Positions 26,178-35,311 of a DNA stretch of 64,000 bases are shown piece by piece. Source of the stretch: Vibrio lentus (GTDB lineage: Bacteria; Pseudomonadota; Gammaproteobacteria; Enterobacterales; Vibrionaceae); NCBI RefSeq assembly GCF_030409755.1, contig NZ_JAUFQE010000001.1, positions 372,001 through 436,000 of the forward strand, given 5' to 3'. Positions within the stretch are counted from its first letter, which is position 1. Every line of letters begins with the position of its first letter. The position numbers and the translations under genes were made by a program. The notes below the pieces were generated by a model. The model was given only the letters and a program-made list of their open reading frames with translations, did not search any database and was not told the DNA's origin.

Positions 26178-27560
26178 TTAGTTTGCCAATGGAGCACTTA
26201 CTGGTGGCAAGTCACGCTTCTTAATCACGTATCGCAAGCGAATTAACATCAGCGTTGCTGAAACGCTCAAGCCCGTTAGAATACCTATCCAAAAGCCTTC
26301 TTCACCCATTGCAGGAACAATGTGGTCTGTTAAGCCCAACACCATACCAAGTGGTAATGCTAAGCCCCAGTATGAAGCGATGGCTAAGATCATTGGGATC
26401 TTAGTATCTTTATAGCCACGTAATGCACCGTTAGCAGACGTTTGTAATGCATCGCTGAACTGGTACATAGCCGTAAAGGTCAACAATACTGCTGCCGTTG
26501 CACTTATCGCAGGGTCGGTCGTGTAAAGTCTAATGATCCACTCAGGGAACAGCAGGAACATCGCAACTGAAAGTAATGAAATCAACGCGGCAACCAAAAT
26601 GCCGACTTTGCTGCGTTCAATTGCGCCTAGTTCGTCTTTCTCACCTAATGCATGTCCAACACGAATCGTAATGCCAAATGAGATACTCATTGGAATCACG
26701 TAAGTTAGGCTCGATATATTCAGTGCAATTTGTGCTGCTGCCACGTTCTCTGCACCAATACGGCCGATCATAAGAGCGATAACCGCAAAGATACTGCCAC
26801 ATACCGCGATGTTCATTCCGATAGGTAAACCTAATCTTAGAAGGTGAAGCATCTCTTTTGCTTTTGGCTTCGCATCTGAAAAGTTGATGATGGTCTTGTA
26901 GTGGTGATGGCCTTTAATGTAGGAATACAGCATTCCCGACATCAACCAATACACCAAGCTTGTCGCCCAACCACAACCGACAGCGCCCATTTCAGGGAAG
27001 CCGAACTTACCGTAGATAAGCACGTAGTTGACTGGAATATTAATCAGCAAACCAATTACCGAAATGATCATTGGTACTTTGGTGTTGTTCATTCCTTCAC
27101 AGAAGCCGTTCAAGGTGTAGAACAGGGCAATACCCGGTACACCAAAGGCGAGGGCAAACGCATAGTCACTGCCAATTGGAATTATCTCAGCGGCTACGCC
27201 AATCCATTCTAAGATCGGTTTCGCACTCACCAAGTAAGCGATAAGCAGTACGCTAGCAATTAATGCCAACCAAACCATCTGGAAGAATTCAACAGAAATA
27301 CTCTGAAAGTCGCGAGCGCCACGGTGGTAAGCGACAACAGGCGTTAACGCCATAATCACACCACGTAGCAACAGCAACACAGGAATCCAAAGGCTGGTGC
27401 CAAGTGCGATAGCGGCGAGGTCGGCTGGGCTTACTTGGCCAGCCATTGTCGTATCGACAAATCCCATCGCTTGGGTAGCTATTTGAGTCAAAATGATTGG
27501 AATCGAAAGATGCATAAGCGCACCCGATTCACGAGTAAAAGGACGAAATTTCGTTAGCAT
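26178..27560 (-). CDS. MATE-family multidrug/cation antiporter (NorM-like)
   Basis: 460-residue inner-membrane protein with 12 hydrophobic segments and NorM-type signatures: MGFVDTTMAGQVSPADLAA near helix 1-2, LINIPVNYVLIYGKFGFPEMGAVGCGWAT in the first half, and FQFSD/RGYKDTKIP near the second-half repeat. NorM of V. cholerae is a Na+- or H+-coupled exporter of drugs and dyes; this is a paralogue-level match, and the substrates are unknown. Monocistronic, minus strand, sharing the terminator with the pilin gene. Confidence 0.92.
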   Translation of the reverse strand: MLTKFRPFTRESGALMHLSIPIILTQIATQAMGFVDTTMAGQVSPADLAAIALGTSLWIPVLLLLRGVIMALTPVVAYHRGARDFQSISVEFFQMVWLALIASVLLIAYLVSAKPILEWIGVAAEIIPIGSDYAFALAFGVPGIALFYTLNGFCEGMNNTKVPMIISVIGLLINIPVNYVLIYGKFGFPEMGAVGCGWATSLVYWLMSGMLYSYIKGHHHYKTIINFSDAKPKAKEMLHLLRLGLPIGMNIAVCGSIFAVIALMIGRIGAENVAAAQIALNISSLTYVIPMSISFGITIRVGHALGEKDELGAIERSKVGILVAALISLLSVAMFLLFPEWIIRLYTTDPAISATAAVLLTFTAMYQFSDALQTSANGALRGYKDTKIPMILAIASYWGLALPLGMVLGLTDHIVPAMGEEGFWIGILTGLSVSATLMLIRLRYVIKKRDLPPVSAPLAN

Positions 27561-27958
27561 GGAAGTTCACAACACCAATATAAATACACGAATGATGGCA
27601 GGATGGCCGGTGTGTATTTTAGGATGTGCCCCGTTGGGCGGGCGACAATATAAACACCTTACCGTATAGGGTCAAGCTTTGGATTTATAGGGGTTAATTT
27701 GCTCAGGAGGAATGCCAGATTTGCATGGTTTAGATACTGTTTCTATGTACAAAACTCAATGATTTTAATCTGATTCATACTAGATAGAAAGTTTCTATAT
27801 TTATTTGTTGAATTTCAATGCGCGTATCATAAGCCACTGTTATGTATGAGCTAAATTTAGTACAATTGGTGGCATAAGAAACTAGATAGAAAAATTCTAT
27901 ATTTAAATGCAGAATTTTTCTGTCTAAGAACTGTTAAGTGTAATATAGGAGTTTTGAG
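27561..27958. other. AT-rich divergent intergenic region
   Basis: 398 bases between the MATE gene and the plus-strand orphan gene. The first ~100 bases are mixed; from ~27720 it is very AT-rich and carries the palindrome family annotated separately. The AGGAG ribosome binding site of the next gene is at 27947-27951. Confidence 0.5.
27731..27926. promoter_or_regulatory. Cluster of repeated palindromes, operator-like
   Basis: Related palindromes: copy A TAGATAGAAAGTTTCTATAT (27781-27800), copy B TAGATAGAAAAATTCTATAT (27883-27902), copy C in reverse orientation GCAGAATTTTTCTGTCTA (27909-27926), and a diverged copy TAGATACTGTTTCTATGT (27731-27748). Each of A and B is itself a near-perfect dyad (AGAAA-TTTCT core), and B with C forms a large inverted repeat with a 6-base gap. 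This is what a cluster of repressor or activator sites for the downstream gene would look like; B:C could also form an RNA hairpin just before the start. Confidence 0.6.
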
Positions 27959-28717
27959 TTGGAAAAATTTGTAGCAGTTATTGGTGGTGTGATTGGGATT
28001 TTGGCTTCAATTTATGGAGCTGTTTTATATATTGATAGTGAAGTTAATGAAGTTGTAGAGAAAAGACTAAAACCTTACGAGCAGTTTGCTATCGCCAATT
28101 CTATTTCTGGTGAAAAAGCGATTGAATCTTATGATTTTGTTTTGGAGCGACTACACAAAGGGAATGTAGACGAGCTAATGTTAGTTTCTATTGTTGAATC
28201 TTATTTGGCTGAAATCGCTGACCACGATTATCCACATAAATATCTACATAAAGTAAATGGGATTTTAAAGTTGGTTGGGGATGAGGTTCCGTTAACAGCT
28301 TCGATGAGTAATAGTCTAGGTTGGGTTTATCTAAGTACAGACCAACTTAAAAAGGCAAATTACTACTTTCTAAGGTCTATGTCTCTTTACCGACAAGATG
28401 AAATTAAAGAGTCAGCGTCTTCATATTACGGTTTGTTTCTATCGCATTTAGCTAGTAACGAGCTAGAAAAGGCAATTGGATTTCACGATAAATCATGGGA
28501 GCTTGACTATGTGGCTTATAATCCAGATACCGTTTTGTCCACCCCTTTTGGTGAAGCAGATTGGCATAAAGTGTTATTTGAGGTATATCCAAATTTAGAG
28601 AAAAATTATCGTGAGTTTGTGAAATATACGGTCAGCGTTTATGACCTAAAAGTAGAAGAGCGTATAAAAGTTAAAGAGGTTAATATTGATATACTAAATG
28701 CCTCTATGACAGAGTAA
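27959..28717 (+). CDS. Membrane-anchored, TPR-like protein of unknown function
   Basis: 252-residue protein starting at TTG with a good AGGAG site 7 bases upstream. One N-terminal membrane segment at ~5-27 (VAVIGGVIGILASIYGAVLYI), then a helical domain; segments such as NSLGWVYLSTDQLKKANYYFLRSMSLY and SSYYGLFLSHLASNELEKAIGF look like paired tetratricopeptide helices. No enzymatic motif. The gene is noticeably more AT-rich than its neighbours and has a TTG start, both consistent with recent acquisition. Its upstream region carries an unusual palindrome cluster, suggesting tight regulation by an unidentified factor. Confidence 0.75.
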   Translation: MEKFVAVIGGVIGILASIYGAVLYIDSEVNEVVEKRLKPYEQFAIANSISGEKAIESYDFVLERLHKGNVDELMLVSIVESYLAEIADHDYPHKYLHKVNGILKLVGDEVPLTASMSNSLGWVYLSTDQLKKANYYFLRSMSLYRQDEIKESASSYYGLFLSHLASNELEKAIGFHDKSWELDYVAYNPDTVLSTPFGEADWHKVLFEVYPNLEKNYREFVKYTVSVYDLKVEERIKVKEVNIDILNASMTE

Positions 28718-28739
28718 AACACACTTAACAAACGACTAT

Positions 28740-28765
28740 GGCGCCAAAATCAACTTGGCGCTTTC
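28740..28765 (+). terminator. Terminator of the TPR-like gene
   Basis: GGCGCCAA / TTGGCGC stem followed by TTTCTGCTTTG. Confidence 0.65.
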
Positions 28766-28800
28766 TGCTTTGTTCATACAATCACTTCTTTGTTTTGAAC

Positions 28801-28908
28801 TTACTGCCACAAAGCCAACAGAAACACAAATAACCCAATCCCGAGCGTGACTTTTAGAAGCAGGCCAAGAGGGGCTCCACCTTTTGGCGCTTTATTACAA
28901 CATCCCAT
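28801..28908 (-). CDS. 35-residue membrane protein
   Basis: Small gene coding MGCCNKAPKGG followed by a single hydrophobic helix (LGLLLKVTLGIGLFVFLLALW). The site GAGGAAA lies 7 bases before the ATG on the minus strand, and the frame is clean to a TAA. Adjacent Cys3-Cys4 could bind metal, be lipidated or form disulfides. It lies downstream of gcvP beyond that gene's terminator, so it has its own promoter. I do not recognise a family; a short membrane peptide acting on a larger membrane complex is only a guess. Confidence 0.7.
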   Translation of the reverse strand: MGCCNKAPKGGAPLGLLLKVTLGIGLFVFLLALWQ

Positions 28909-29002
28909 AATCGTTTCCTCATTCATCGTTGGATTCATTTCACCTTAAACCTTTCCCTTACGGTAAGGTCAATGCATTTGTTGACCTTGAATTTCAGAAA
29001 AC

Positions 29003-29033
29003 AAAAAGGCGAACCGTTTGGTTCGCCTTTTGT
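29003..29033 (-). terminator. Terminator of the glyA-gcvH-gcvP operon
   Basis: AAAAAGGCGAACC / GGTTCGCCTTTT with a 4-base loop; T-tract on the minus strand after gcvP. Confidence 0.9.
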
Positions 29034-29062
29034 TATGTTTCGCTACTAAGCGCCGCTACGAA

Positions 29063-31942
29063 TTAATCTTCGTAGCTATCGATGCTTGGGCAAGAACAGA
29101 TTAGGTTACGGTCGCCGTATACGTTGTCTACACGGTTAACAGTAGGCCAGTACTTCGAGTTCTTGGTTGCTTTCGATGGGAAGCAAGCCAGTTCGCGAGA
29201 GTAAGGACGATTCCATTCTGCGCCTGAAAGGTCAACTTGTGTGTGTGGTGCGTTCACTAGAGGGTTGTTGTCTAGTGGCCATTCACCGGCTTTCACTGCT
29301 GCCATTTCGTGACGGATTGCGATCATCGCTTCACAGAAACGGTCTAGCTCTTCTAAATCTTCTGATTCAGTTGGCTCTACCATTAGTGTGCCAGCTACTG
29401 GGAAAGACATCGTAGGCGCGTGGAAACCGAAGTCCATTAGACGCTTAGCAATATCTTCTTCGCTGATGCCTGTGTCTTCTTTAAGTGGACGAATATCGAT
29501 AATACATTCGTGCGCTACGCGGCCGTTAGTGCCACGGTAAAGAACAGGGTAGTGAGGACGTAGTTTTTCCATCACGTAGTTCGCGTTCAGAATCGCTACT
29601 TTCGTTGCGTCTGTTAGGCCAGGTTCGCCCATCATTGCGATGTAAGCCCAAGAGATAGGTAAGATTGAAGCACTACCTAAATCTGCCGCTGATACCGCGT
29701 AGTCAGAACCTTGTACACCGTTTTCGATGTGACCTGGTAGGAAAGGTGCTAGGTGCGATTTAACGCCGATAGGACCCATACCCGGACCGCCACCACCGTG
29801 TGGGATACAGAATGTTTTGTGTAGGTTCAAGTGAGATACGTCTGAACCGATGAAGCCAGGTGAAGTTAGACCTACTTGAGCGTTCATGTTCGCGCCGTCT
29901 AGGTAAACCTGACCGCCCGCTGCGTGTACTTGTTCACACACTTCTTTCACTTGCTCTTCGTATACGCCGTGCGTAGAAGGGTAAGTGATCATGATGCTTG
30001 ATAGGTTTTCTTTGTGCTTCTCGATTTTCGCTGCTAGGTCTGTCATGTCGATGTTGCCATCTTCATCACACTTAACAACCACTACCTTCATTGAAACCAT
30101 TGATGCTGTTGCAGGGTTAGTACCGTGCGCAGAGCTTGGAATCAGACAAACGTTACGGTGACCTTCACCGCGGCTTGCGTGGTAACGTTGAATCGCGATT
30201 AGACCTGCGTACTCACCAGATGCACCAGAGTTGGGCTGTAGTGAGAAATCGTCGTAACCAGTGATTTCACAAAGCTTCTCTTTAAGATCTTTTGCTAGCG
30301 CTGTGTAACCTGCTGCTTGATCAAGAGGTGCGAATGGGTGAATTGAACCAAACTCAGGCCATGTTACTGGAATCATCTCAGCAGCAGCGTTCAGCTTCAT
30401 CGTACAGCTGCCCAGTGGGATCATGCCGTGCGTTAGTGAGAAGTCTTTGTTCTCAAGCTGTTTTAGGTAACGCATCATTTGCGTTTCGCTGTGGTGCGTA
30501 TTGAATACTGGGTGAGTTAGGAACTCTGATTCACGACGGCAGTTTTCTGGAATTGCTGCAAACTCGTTTGAAGCAATGTCAGAAGATAGTGCTTGAACGT
30601 CTTCTTTCACGTCGAAGATTGCAAACAGTGAGTTCACGTCGTCGATCGTTGTTGTTTCATCTAAGCTGATACCGATCTTACCCTTAAGAAGGCGAAGGTT
30701 GATGTCTGCTGCTTGCGCTTTCGCGTACAGTGCATCTGTCTTCTCTTCAGAGTTAATCGTGATGGTATCAAAGAAGCTATTGTTCGTTAGCTCGTAACCC
30801 GATTTAGTCAGGCCAGCCGCTAGGATAGCTGTCATGTGGTGTGTACGACGAGCAATAGTACGTAGACCTTCTGCACCGTGGTAAACCGCGTAGAAAGACG
30901 CCATGTTTGCTAGAAGTGCTTGAGCTGTACAGATGTTCGATGTCGCTTTCTCGCGGCGGATGTGTTGCTCACGAGTTTGCATTGCCATACGTAGCGCTTG
31001 GTTACCGTGAGTATCGATAGATACACCGATTACACGACCTGGCATTGTACGCTTATGCTTTTCACGAGTACCCATGAATGCAGCGTGTGGACCGCCGTAA
31101 CCCATAGGAACGCCGAAACGTTGCGCTGAACCGATGACTACGTCCGCGCCCATTTCGCCCGCAGGCTTAAGTAAAGCAGAGGCAAGTAGGTCAGTAGCAA
31201 CTGTAACCAGTGTTTTGTTAGCTTGAGCTTTAGCAATGATGTCAGTTAGGTCACGAACTTCACCCGTTGTACTAGGATATTGAAGAAGCGCACCAAATAC
31301 GTCTTGCTCTGGAAGTGTTTCAAGAGCACCAACCATTACTTCAAAACCGATGTACTCAGCACGAGTTTTAACAACTTCTAGTGTTTGAGGGTGAACATCG
31401 TCAGCAACGAAGAATACTTTGCTCTTGCTTTTACCAGCACGCTTACACAGTGTCATCGCTTCGCCAGCCGCTGTAGCTTCATCAAGAAGGGATGCGTTCG
31501 CGATTTCCATACCGGTTAGGTCCATTACCATTTGTTGGTAATTGAGTAGAGCTTCAAGGCGACCTTGAGAAATCTCTGGTTGGTATGGTGTGTAAGCTGT
31601 GTACCAGCCTGGGTTCTCTAAAACGTTACGTAGAATAACGTTTGGAGTGAATGTGTTGTAGTAGCCTTGGCCAATGAAAGTACGTTTCACTTGGTTTAGG
31701 TTAGCGATCTCTTTAAGAGAGGTCAGCATGTCCATTTCGCTCAGTGGCGCAGCAAGTGTCATTGGTTTTTCAAGACGGATTTGTGCAGGAACTGTTTCGT
31801 CGATCAGTGCGTCTAGGCTAGTCGCGTTGATCGCTTCAAGCATTTTCTGCTGGTCTGCTTTATTTGGGCCGTTATGACGAGCAACAAACTCGTTTTGAGT
31901 ACCCAAGTCTTTTAGTAATTGGCTTTGAAGTAATTCAGTCAT
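29063..31942 (-). CDS. gcvP: Glycine dehydrogenase (decarboxylating), P-protein
   Basis: 959-residue PLP enzyme of the glycine cleavage system. It decarboxylates glycine and passes the aminomethyl group to lipoyl-GcvH. Both homologous halves are present in one chain, as in enteric bacteria. The PLP lysine lies in [19 protein letters not shown] in the C-terminal half; [13 protein letters not shown] and the N-terminal [18 protein letters not shown] are family signatures. Third gene of the minus-strand glyA-gcvH-gcvP operon, 88 bases after gcvH with a hairpin between them. GcvT is encoded divergently across the locus; dihydrolipoyl dehydrogenase is elsewhere. Confidence 0.98.
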   Translation of the reverse strand: MTELLQSQLLKDLGTQNEFVARHNGPNKADQQKMLEAINATSLDALIDETVPAQIRLEKPMTLAAPLSEMDMLTSLKEIANLNQVKRTFIGQGYYNTFTPNVILRNVLENPGWYTAYTPYQPEISQGRLEALLNYQQMVMDLTGMEIANASLLDEATAAGEAMTLCKRAGKSKSKVFFVADDVHPQTLEVVKTRAEYIGFEVMVGALETLPEQDVFGALLQYPSTTGEVRDLTDIIAKAQANKTLVTVATDLLASALLKPAGEMGADVVIGSAQRFGVPMGYGGPHAAFMGTREKHKRTMPGRVIGVSIDTHGNQALRMAMQTREQHIRREKATSNICTAQALLANMASFYAVYHGAEGLRTIARRTHHMTAILAAGLTKSGYELTNNSFFDTITINSEEKTDALYAKAQAADINLRLLKGKIGISLDETTTIDDVNSLFAIFDVKEDVQALSSDIASNEFAAIPENCRRESEFLTHPVFNTHHSETQMMRYLKQLENKDFSLTHGMIPLGSCTMKLNAAAEMIPVTWPEFGSIHPFAPLDQAAGYTALAKDLKEKLCEITGYDDFSLQPNSGASGEYAGLIAIQRYHASRGEGHRNVCLIPSSAHGTNPATASMVSMKVVVVKCDEDGNIDMTDLAAKIEKHKENLSSIMITYPSTHGVYEEQVKEVCEQVHAAGGQVYLDGANMNAQVGLTSPGFIGSDVSHLNLHKTFCIPHGGGGPGMGPIGVKSHLAPFLPGHIENGVQGSDYAVSAADLGSASILPISWAYIAMMGEPGLTDATKVAILNANYVMEKLRPHYPVLYRGTNGRVAHECIIDIRPLKEDTGISEEDIAKRLMDFGFHAPTMSFPVAGTLMVEPTESEDLEELDRFCEAMIAIRHEMAAVKAGEWPLDNNPLVNAPHTQVDLSGAEWNRPYSRELACFPSKATKNSKYWPTVNRVDNVYGDRNLICSCPSIDSYED

Positions 31943-31989
31943 GATATGTTCTACTTTCTCTTTGGAGCCGTGAGCTAGCCCCTAAAATT

Positions 31990-32011
31990 AAGCTGCTCCA
32001 AAGAGCAGCTT
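31990..32011 (-). other. Intra-operon hairpin between gcvH and gcvP
   Basis: AAGCTGCTC / GAGCAGCTT, perfect 9-base stem with a 4-base loop. The minus-strand product lacks a strong U-tract, so it is more likely an mRNA-stability or partial-termination element setting the gcvH:gcvP ratio than a full terminator. Confidence 0.6.
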
Positions 32012-32030
32012 TATCGTAATGAGGAACCTA

Positions 32031-32411
32031 TTAGTCTTCTTCGATAGAGCTTAGGTATTCTTCCGCATCTTTAAGGTTGTTTAGTTCAGATGCATCAGAC
32101 ATCTTCACTTTAACAATCCAACCACCTTCATAAGATTCTTCGTTAATTAACTCAGGGCTATCTTCTAATTCTTCGTTGATTTCTACGATTTCGCCAGAGA
32201 TTGGTGCGTAGATATCAGAAGCTGCTTTCACTGATTCAACTAGAGAGAAGCTTTCGCCAGCTTCGATTTCGTCTCCAGTGTCAGGCAGGTCAACAAACAC
32301 AACGTCACCTAGCATCTCTTGAGCGTGCTCAGAAATACCGATAGTTACAGTACCGTCACCGTTGTCTTTTACCCACTCGTGGCTGTCTGCAAACTTTAGT
32401 GTATTGTCCAT
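32031..32411 (-). CDS. gcvH: Glycine cleavage system H protein
   Basis: 126-residue lipoyl carrier that shuttles the aminomethyl group from GcvP to GcvT and is reoxidised by dihydrolipoyl dehydrogenase. The lipoylated residue is Lys62 in [11 protein letters not shown]. Normal length, acidic. Good GGAGA ribosome binding site. Second gene of the operon, 51 bases after glyA. Confidence 0.98.
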   Translation of the reverse strand: MDNTLKFADSHEWVKDNGDGTVTIGISEHAQEMLGDVVFVDLPDTGDEIEAGESFSLVESVKAASDIYAPISGEIVEINEELEDSPELINEESYEGGWIVKVKMSDASELNNLKDAEEYLSSIEED

Positions 32412-32462
32412 TGCTTATTCTCCAAAAATTTATGAGGTTTTAATTTAAATCTTAAAAACGGT

Positions 32463-33755
32463 TTAACGATAAAGAGGGAAGCGCTTGCAAAGCTCTTTAA
32501 CTTGCTTGCGAACACGTTGCTCAACTTCAGCGTTGCCTTCAGGGCTTTCAACTAAGCCATCAAGTACATCGCCGATCCATTCACCGATAAGTTTGAATTC
32601 TTCAGTGCCAAAACCACGACTGGTTCCAGCTGGCGTACCTAAACGAATACCCGAAGTAATCATAGGCTTCTCTGTGTCGAATGGTATGCCATTTTTGTTA
32701 CATGTGATCCCTGCACGCTCTAATGCTTCTTCAGTTACGTTACCTTTCAAGCCCTTAGGACGAAGGTCAACCAACATTAGGTGCGTGTCTGTTCCGCCAG
32801 TCACAATGTCACAACCGCGAGTTTGCAACACTTCAGCAAGAACTTTTGCGTTGTCGATCACTGAATCAATATAAGTATTAAATTCTGGGCCAAGTGCTTC
32901 GCCAAACGCCACTGCTTTAGCCGCGATAACGTGCATTAGTGGGCCGCCTTGAAGGCCTGGGAACACTGCAGAGTTGATTTTTTTGTTGATGTCTTCGTGG
33001 TTCGTAAGAATCATACCGCCGCGTGGGCCACGAAGTGTTTTGTGCGTTGTTGTTGTAACAACGTGCGCGTGTGGTAGTGGGCTAGGGTGAGCACCTGTCG
33101 CGATAAGACCCGCGATGTGTGCCATATCGACCATTAGGATAGCGCCAACTTCGTCAGCGATTTCACGGAACTTAGCGAAATCAATAACGCGTGGGATAGC
33201 ACTACCACCAGCAATAATCATTTTAGGTTGGCTTTCGATTGCTAAAGCGCGAACCGCTTCGTAATCGATTTCAAGAGTGTCGCGGTCTACGCCATATTGA
33301 ACAGCGTTGAACCACTTACCAGACATTGCAGGGCGCGCACCGTGTGTAAGGTGGCCACCAGCGTCAAGGGACATACCTAGGATAGTGTCGCCAGGTTGAA
33401 GTAGGGCAAGTTTAACTGCGCCGTTTGCTTGAGCGCCAGAGTGAGGCTGTACGTTTACGTATTCACATTTGAACAGCTGTTTAGCACGTTCAATCGCGAT
33501 AGCTTCAACGGTATCTACGTGCTCACAACCACCGTAGTAGCGACGGCCTGGGTAGCCTTCTGCGTATTTGTTGGTTAGGCAGGTGCCTTGAGCTTGCATT
33601 ACTGCTTTAGAAACGATGTTCTCAGAAGCAATAAGTTCGATTTGTTCGTTTTGACGAGTGTTCTCTGCTTGGATTCCAGCAAATACTGCGTCGTCAGTAC
33701 CAGATAAGTTCGTAGTGAAAAAACTGTCTAAGCTATGGTTTTGGTAAGCGTTCAT
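32463..33755 (-). CDS. glyA: Serine hydroxymethyltransferase
   Basis: 430-residue PLP enzyme interconverting serine plus THF and glycine plus 5,10-methylene-THF. The PLP lysine is in [14 protein letters not shown]; the N-terminal [11 protein letters not shown] and [10 protein letters not shown] are family signatures. First gene of the glycine cleavage operon, so it probably works in the serine-to-glycine-to-one-carbon direction together with GcvHP. Vibrios usually have a second, housekeeping glyA elsewhere; I infer this is the glycine-catabolic copy. Divergent from the XRE-cupin regulator. Confidence 0.97.
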   Translation of the reverse strand: MNAYQNHSLDSFFTTNLSGTDDAVFAGIQAENTRQNEQIELIASENIVSKAVMQAQGTCLTNKYAEGYPGRRYYGGCEHVDTVEAIAIERAKQLFKCEYVNVQPHSGAQANGAVKLALLQPGDTILGMSLDAGGHLTHGARPAMSGKWFNAVQYGVDRDTLEIDYEAVRALAIESQPKMIIAGGSAIPRVIDFAKFREIADEVGAILMVDMAHIAGLIATGAHPSPLPHAHVVTTTTHKTLRGPRGGMILTNHEDINKKINSAVFPGLQGGPLMHVIAAKAVAFGEALGPEFNTYIDSVIDNAKVLAEVLQTRGCDIVTGGTDTHLMLVDLRPKGLKGNVTEEALERAGITCNKNGIPFDTEKPMITSGIRLGTPAGTSRGFGTEEFKLIGEWIGDVLDGLVESPEGNAEVEQRVRKQVKELCKRFPLYR

Positions 33756-34195
33756 TGTCGAGACCTTTCATTAAGCTAATGGTGATTGTTTTTATAGTCC
33801 ATTAGGTCTTACGTTGATTTCTGCATCGGTATCGTTTGCGCTATATAGGTATAGATAAACGTGAATTGCGTTATAAATATACTCTTACAGCGTCTAAGCG
33901 ATCGTTGTAGGGTCAATGCAGCACGAATTGTTTCCCAAAAGTTCGGGTAAAAAACAGCTCTTACAAATGTTAAATCTATCATTTGCTGCAAGCTGAAGTA
34001 GCATCTCTTCATCTAACAAGTCGATAACATAGCTCCGATAAAATCAATTTTCAACAAAAATTTCCAATAGGAAACAACTTTTCTTGTTTTGCTACGGGGA
34101 GCACGCTTTATTTCTCTGTGTGCTCTTTAATCAACAAAGCGCTTCATGCAACAATGAAATTAATAGACAGGAAGCAAGAAATTAATGAGGGACCT
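33756..34195. promoter_or_regulatory. Divergent control region, glyA operon and XRE-cupin regulator
   Basis: 440 bases. A CTAATGG/CCATTAG hairpin (33773-33807) lies in the glyA leader, and a GAGCAC/GTGCTC hairpin (34099-34125) in the regulator leader. I looked for the glycine riboswitch core on both strands and did not see it, so control is probably by the divergent regulator. Confidence 0.5.
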
Positions 34196-34819
34196 ATGTC
34201 AGAAGACATTTATGATGAGTACCCATCTTTAACGTTGGCGAAGGAAACGTTAGACCAGAATATTGAACCACTTAGGCTTGGCCAGCGCATTAAAGATATC
34301 CGCGGCAAACTTGGGATTACGCTAGAAGAAGCAAGTCAAAGAACAGGTTTAGCGCGTTCTACGCTCAGCAAAATTGAGAACGAACAAATCTCGCCAACCT
34401 TTCAGGCTATGCAAAAACTGGCGATGGGCTTGCAAATTGACATGCCTCAACTCTTTGAACCACCAAGGAAAAAAGTTGCAACGGGACGTCGTGACTTAAC
34501 CAAAGCGGGGCAAGGGAAGCCACACCCAACACCGACTTACGAACATGAGTTGCTTGCCACAGAGCTTTCTAATAAGAAGATGATGCCGTTTAAGAGCCGC
34601 GTGCGAGCACGTACTTTTGAAGAGTATAATGATTGGGTTCGCCACGACGGGGAAGAGTTCTTAATGATCATATCTGGCGATGTGATGTTCTACTCAGAAT
34701 TTTACGAACCCGTACCGATGAGTGAAGGTGATAGCATGTATTACGATGCCAATATGGGCCATATGCTTATCTCGACCAGTGCAGACGACGCGCTCATTTT
34801 GTGGGTGACTGCAAAATAA
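34196..34819 (+). CDS. XRE-family regulator with cupin sensor domain (glycine cleavage locus)
   Basis: 207-residue regulator: XRE helix-turn-helix at ~residues 34-88 (LGITLEEASQRTGLARSTLSKIENE), then a C-terminal cupin fold (~115-207, including EEFLMIISGDVMFY and EGDSMYYDANMGHMLI) that probably binds a small ligand. The start at 34196 has GAGGGA 6 bases upstream; a GTG at 34118 in the same frame would add 26 residues and is unlikely. It sits between the divergent glyA operon and gcvT, so glycine- or serine-dependent control of these genes is the natural inference. Confidence 0.93.
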   Translation: MSEDIYDEYPSLTLAKETLDQNIEPLRLGQRIKDIRGKLGITLEEASQRTGLARSTLSKIENEQISPTFQAMQKLAMGLQIDMPQLFEPPRKKVATGRRDLTKAGQGKPHPTPTYEHELLATELSNKKMMPFKSRVRARTFEEYNDWVRHDGEEFLMIISGDVMFYSEFYEPVPMSEGDSMYYDANMGHMLISTSADDALILWVTAK

Positions 34820-34848
34820 ATTAACAATCTTAGAATTTCTTATAGTGG

Positions 34849-34864
34849 ATGCAAACGTTTGCTT
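34849..34864. promoter_or_regulatory. PurR-like operator in the gcv locus
   Basis: ATGCAAACGTTTGCTT, a near-perfect dyad matching the enteric PurR consensus (ACGCAAACGTTTGCGT) in the whole central core. It lies just after the regulator stop and before its terminator, about 460 bases upstream of gcvT, an unusual distance for direct gcvT control. Confidence 0.55.
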
Positions 34865-34887
34865 TTATTTCGAACGTTAGGCATTAG

Positions 34888-34927
34888 ACGCGATATTGGT
34901 GTGATAATCATCAATATCGCGTTTTTG
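34888..34927 (+). terminator. Terminator of the XRE-cupin regulator gene
   Basis: ACGCGATATTG / CAATATCGCGT stem followed by T4-5. Confidence 0.9.
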
Positions 34928-35311
34928 TATGTATCGAATAATTGTTTTTAAATTGTTAAATGTCACATTTTGAGCTGTTTGACTATTGTTAAGGGTGTAA
35001 AACTGACGCAGGCTTGTTTATTATAGTGAACACGGTTTACTCATGTTGATTGAAGTTTACTGAAGTGAATTCTTAGAAAGTGACTTGTAGAGCTTTTGTA
35101 CAGCTAACCTGATTTATCAAGCTAACGATATAAGCCTATATAAAAGACATCACTTTTTACTATCTACTGTTTCTAAGGTTAAGACGCCAAGGTTACTGAC
35201 GCGAATACGCTGAAGTGACTAATGATGCAACTTACGTTAGAAGCGACTCTAAATAGAGATATAAGCGGCAGACTCGATTTGGAAAGCCTGCAACGCTTCA
35301 TGGAGAAGAAA

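Larger units (their letters stand above)
34820..35311. other. Long leader region upstream of gcvT
   Basis: About 490 bases. It contains a PurR-like palindrome, the regulator's terminator, and ~380 bases of AT-rich DNA before gcvT with no recognisable riboswitch. An in-frame open frame runs back from gcvT to 35222 without coding signs. Confidence 0.45.

Noticed and set aside
33826..33841. Possible PurR site in the glyA leader
   Set aside because: Only one half (GCAAACG on the minus strand) matches; the other arm is poor, so it is not called as a site.
33756..35311. Glycine riboswitch
   Set aside because: I looked for the conserved glycine-aptamer core in both leaders and on both strands and did not see it. 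A covariance-model search would be decisive.
35222..35311. N-terminal extension of GcvT
   Set aside because: In frame but absent from the family; a good ribosome binding site supports the start at 35312.
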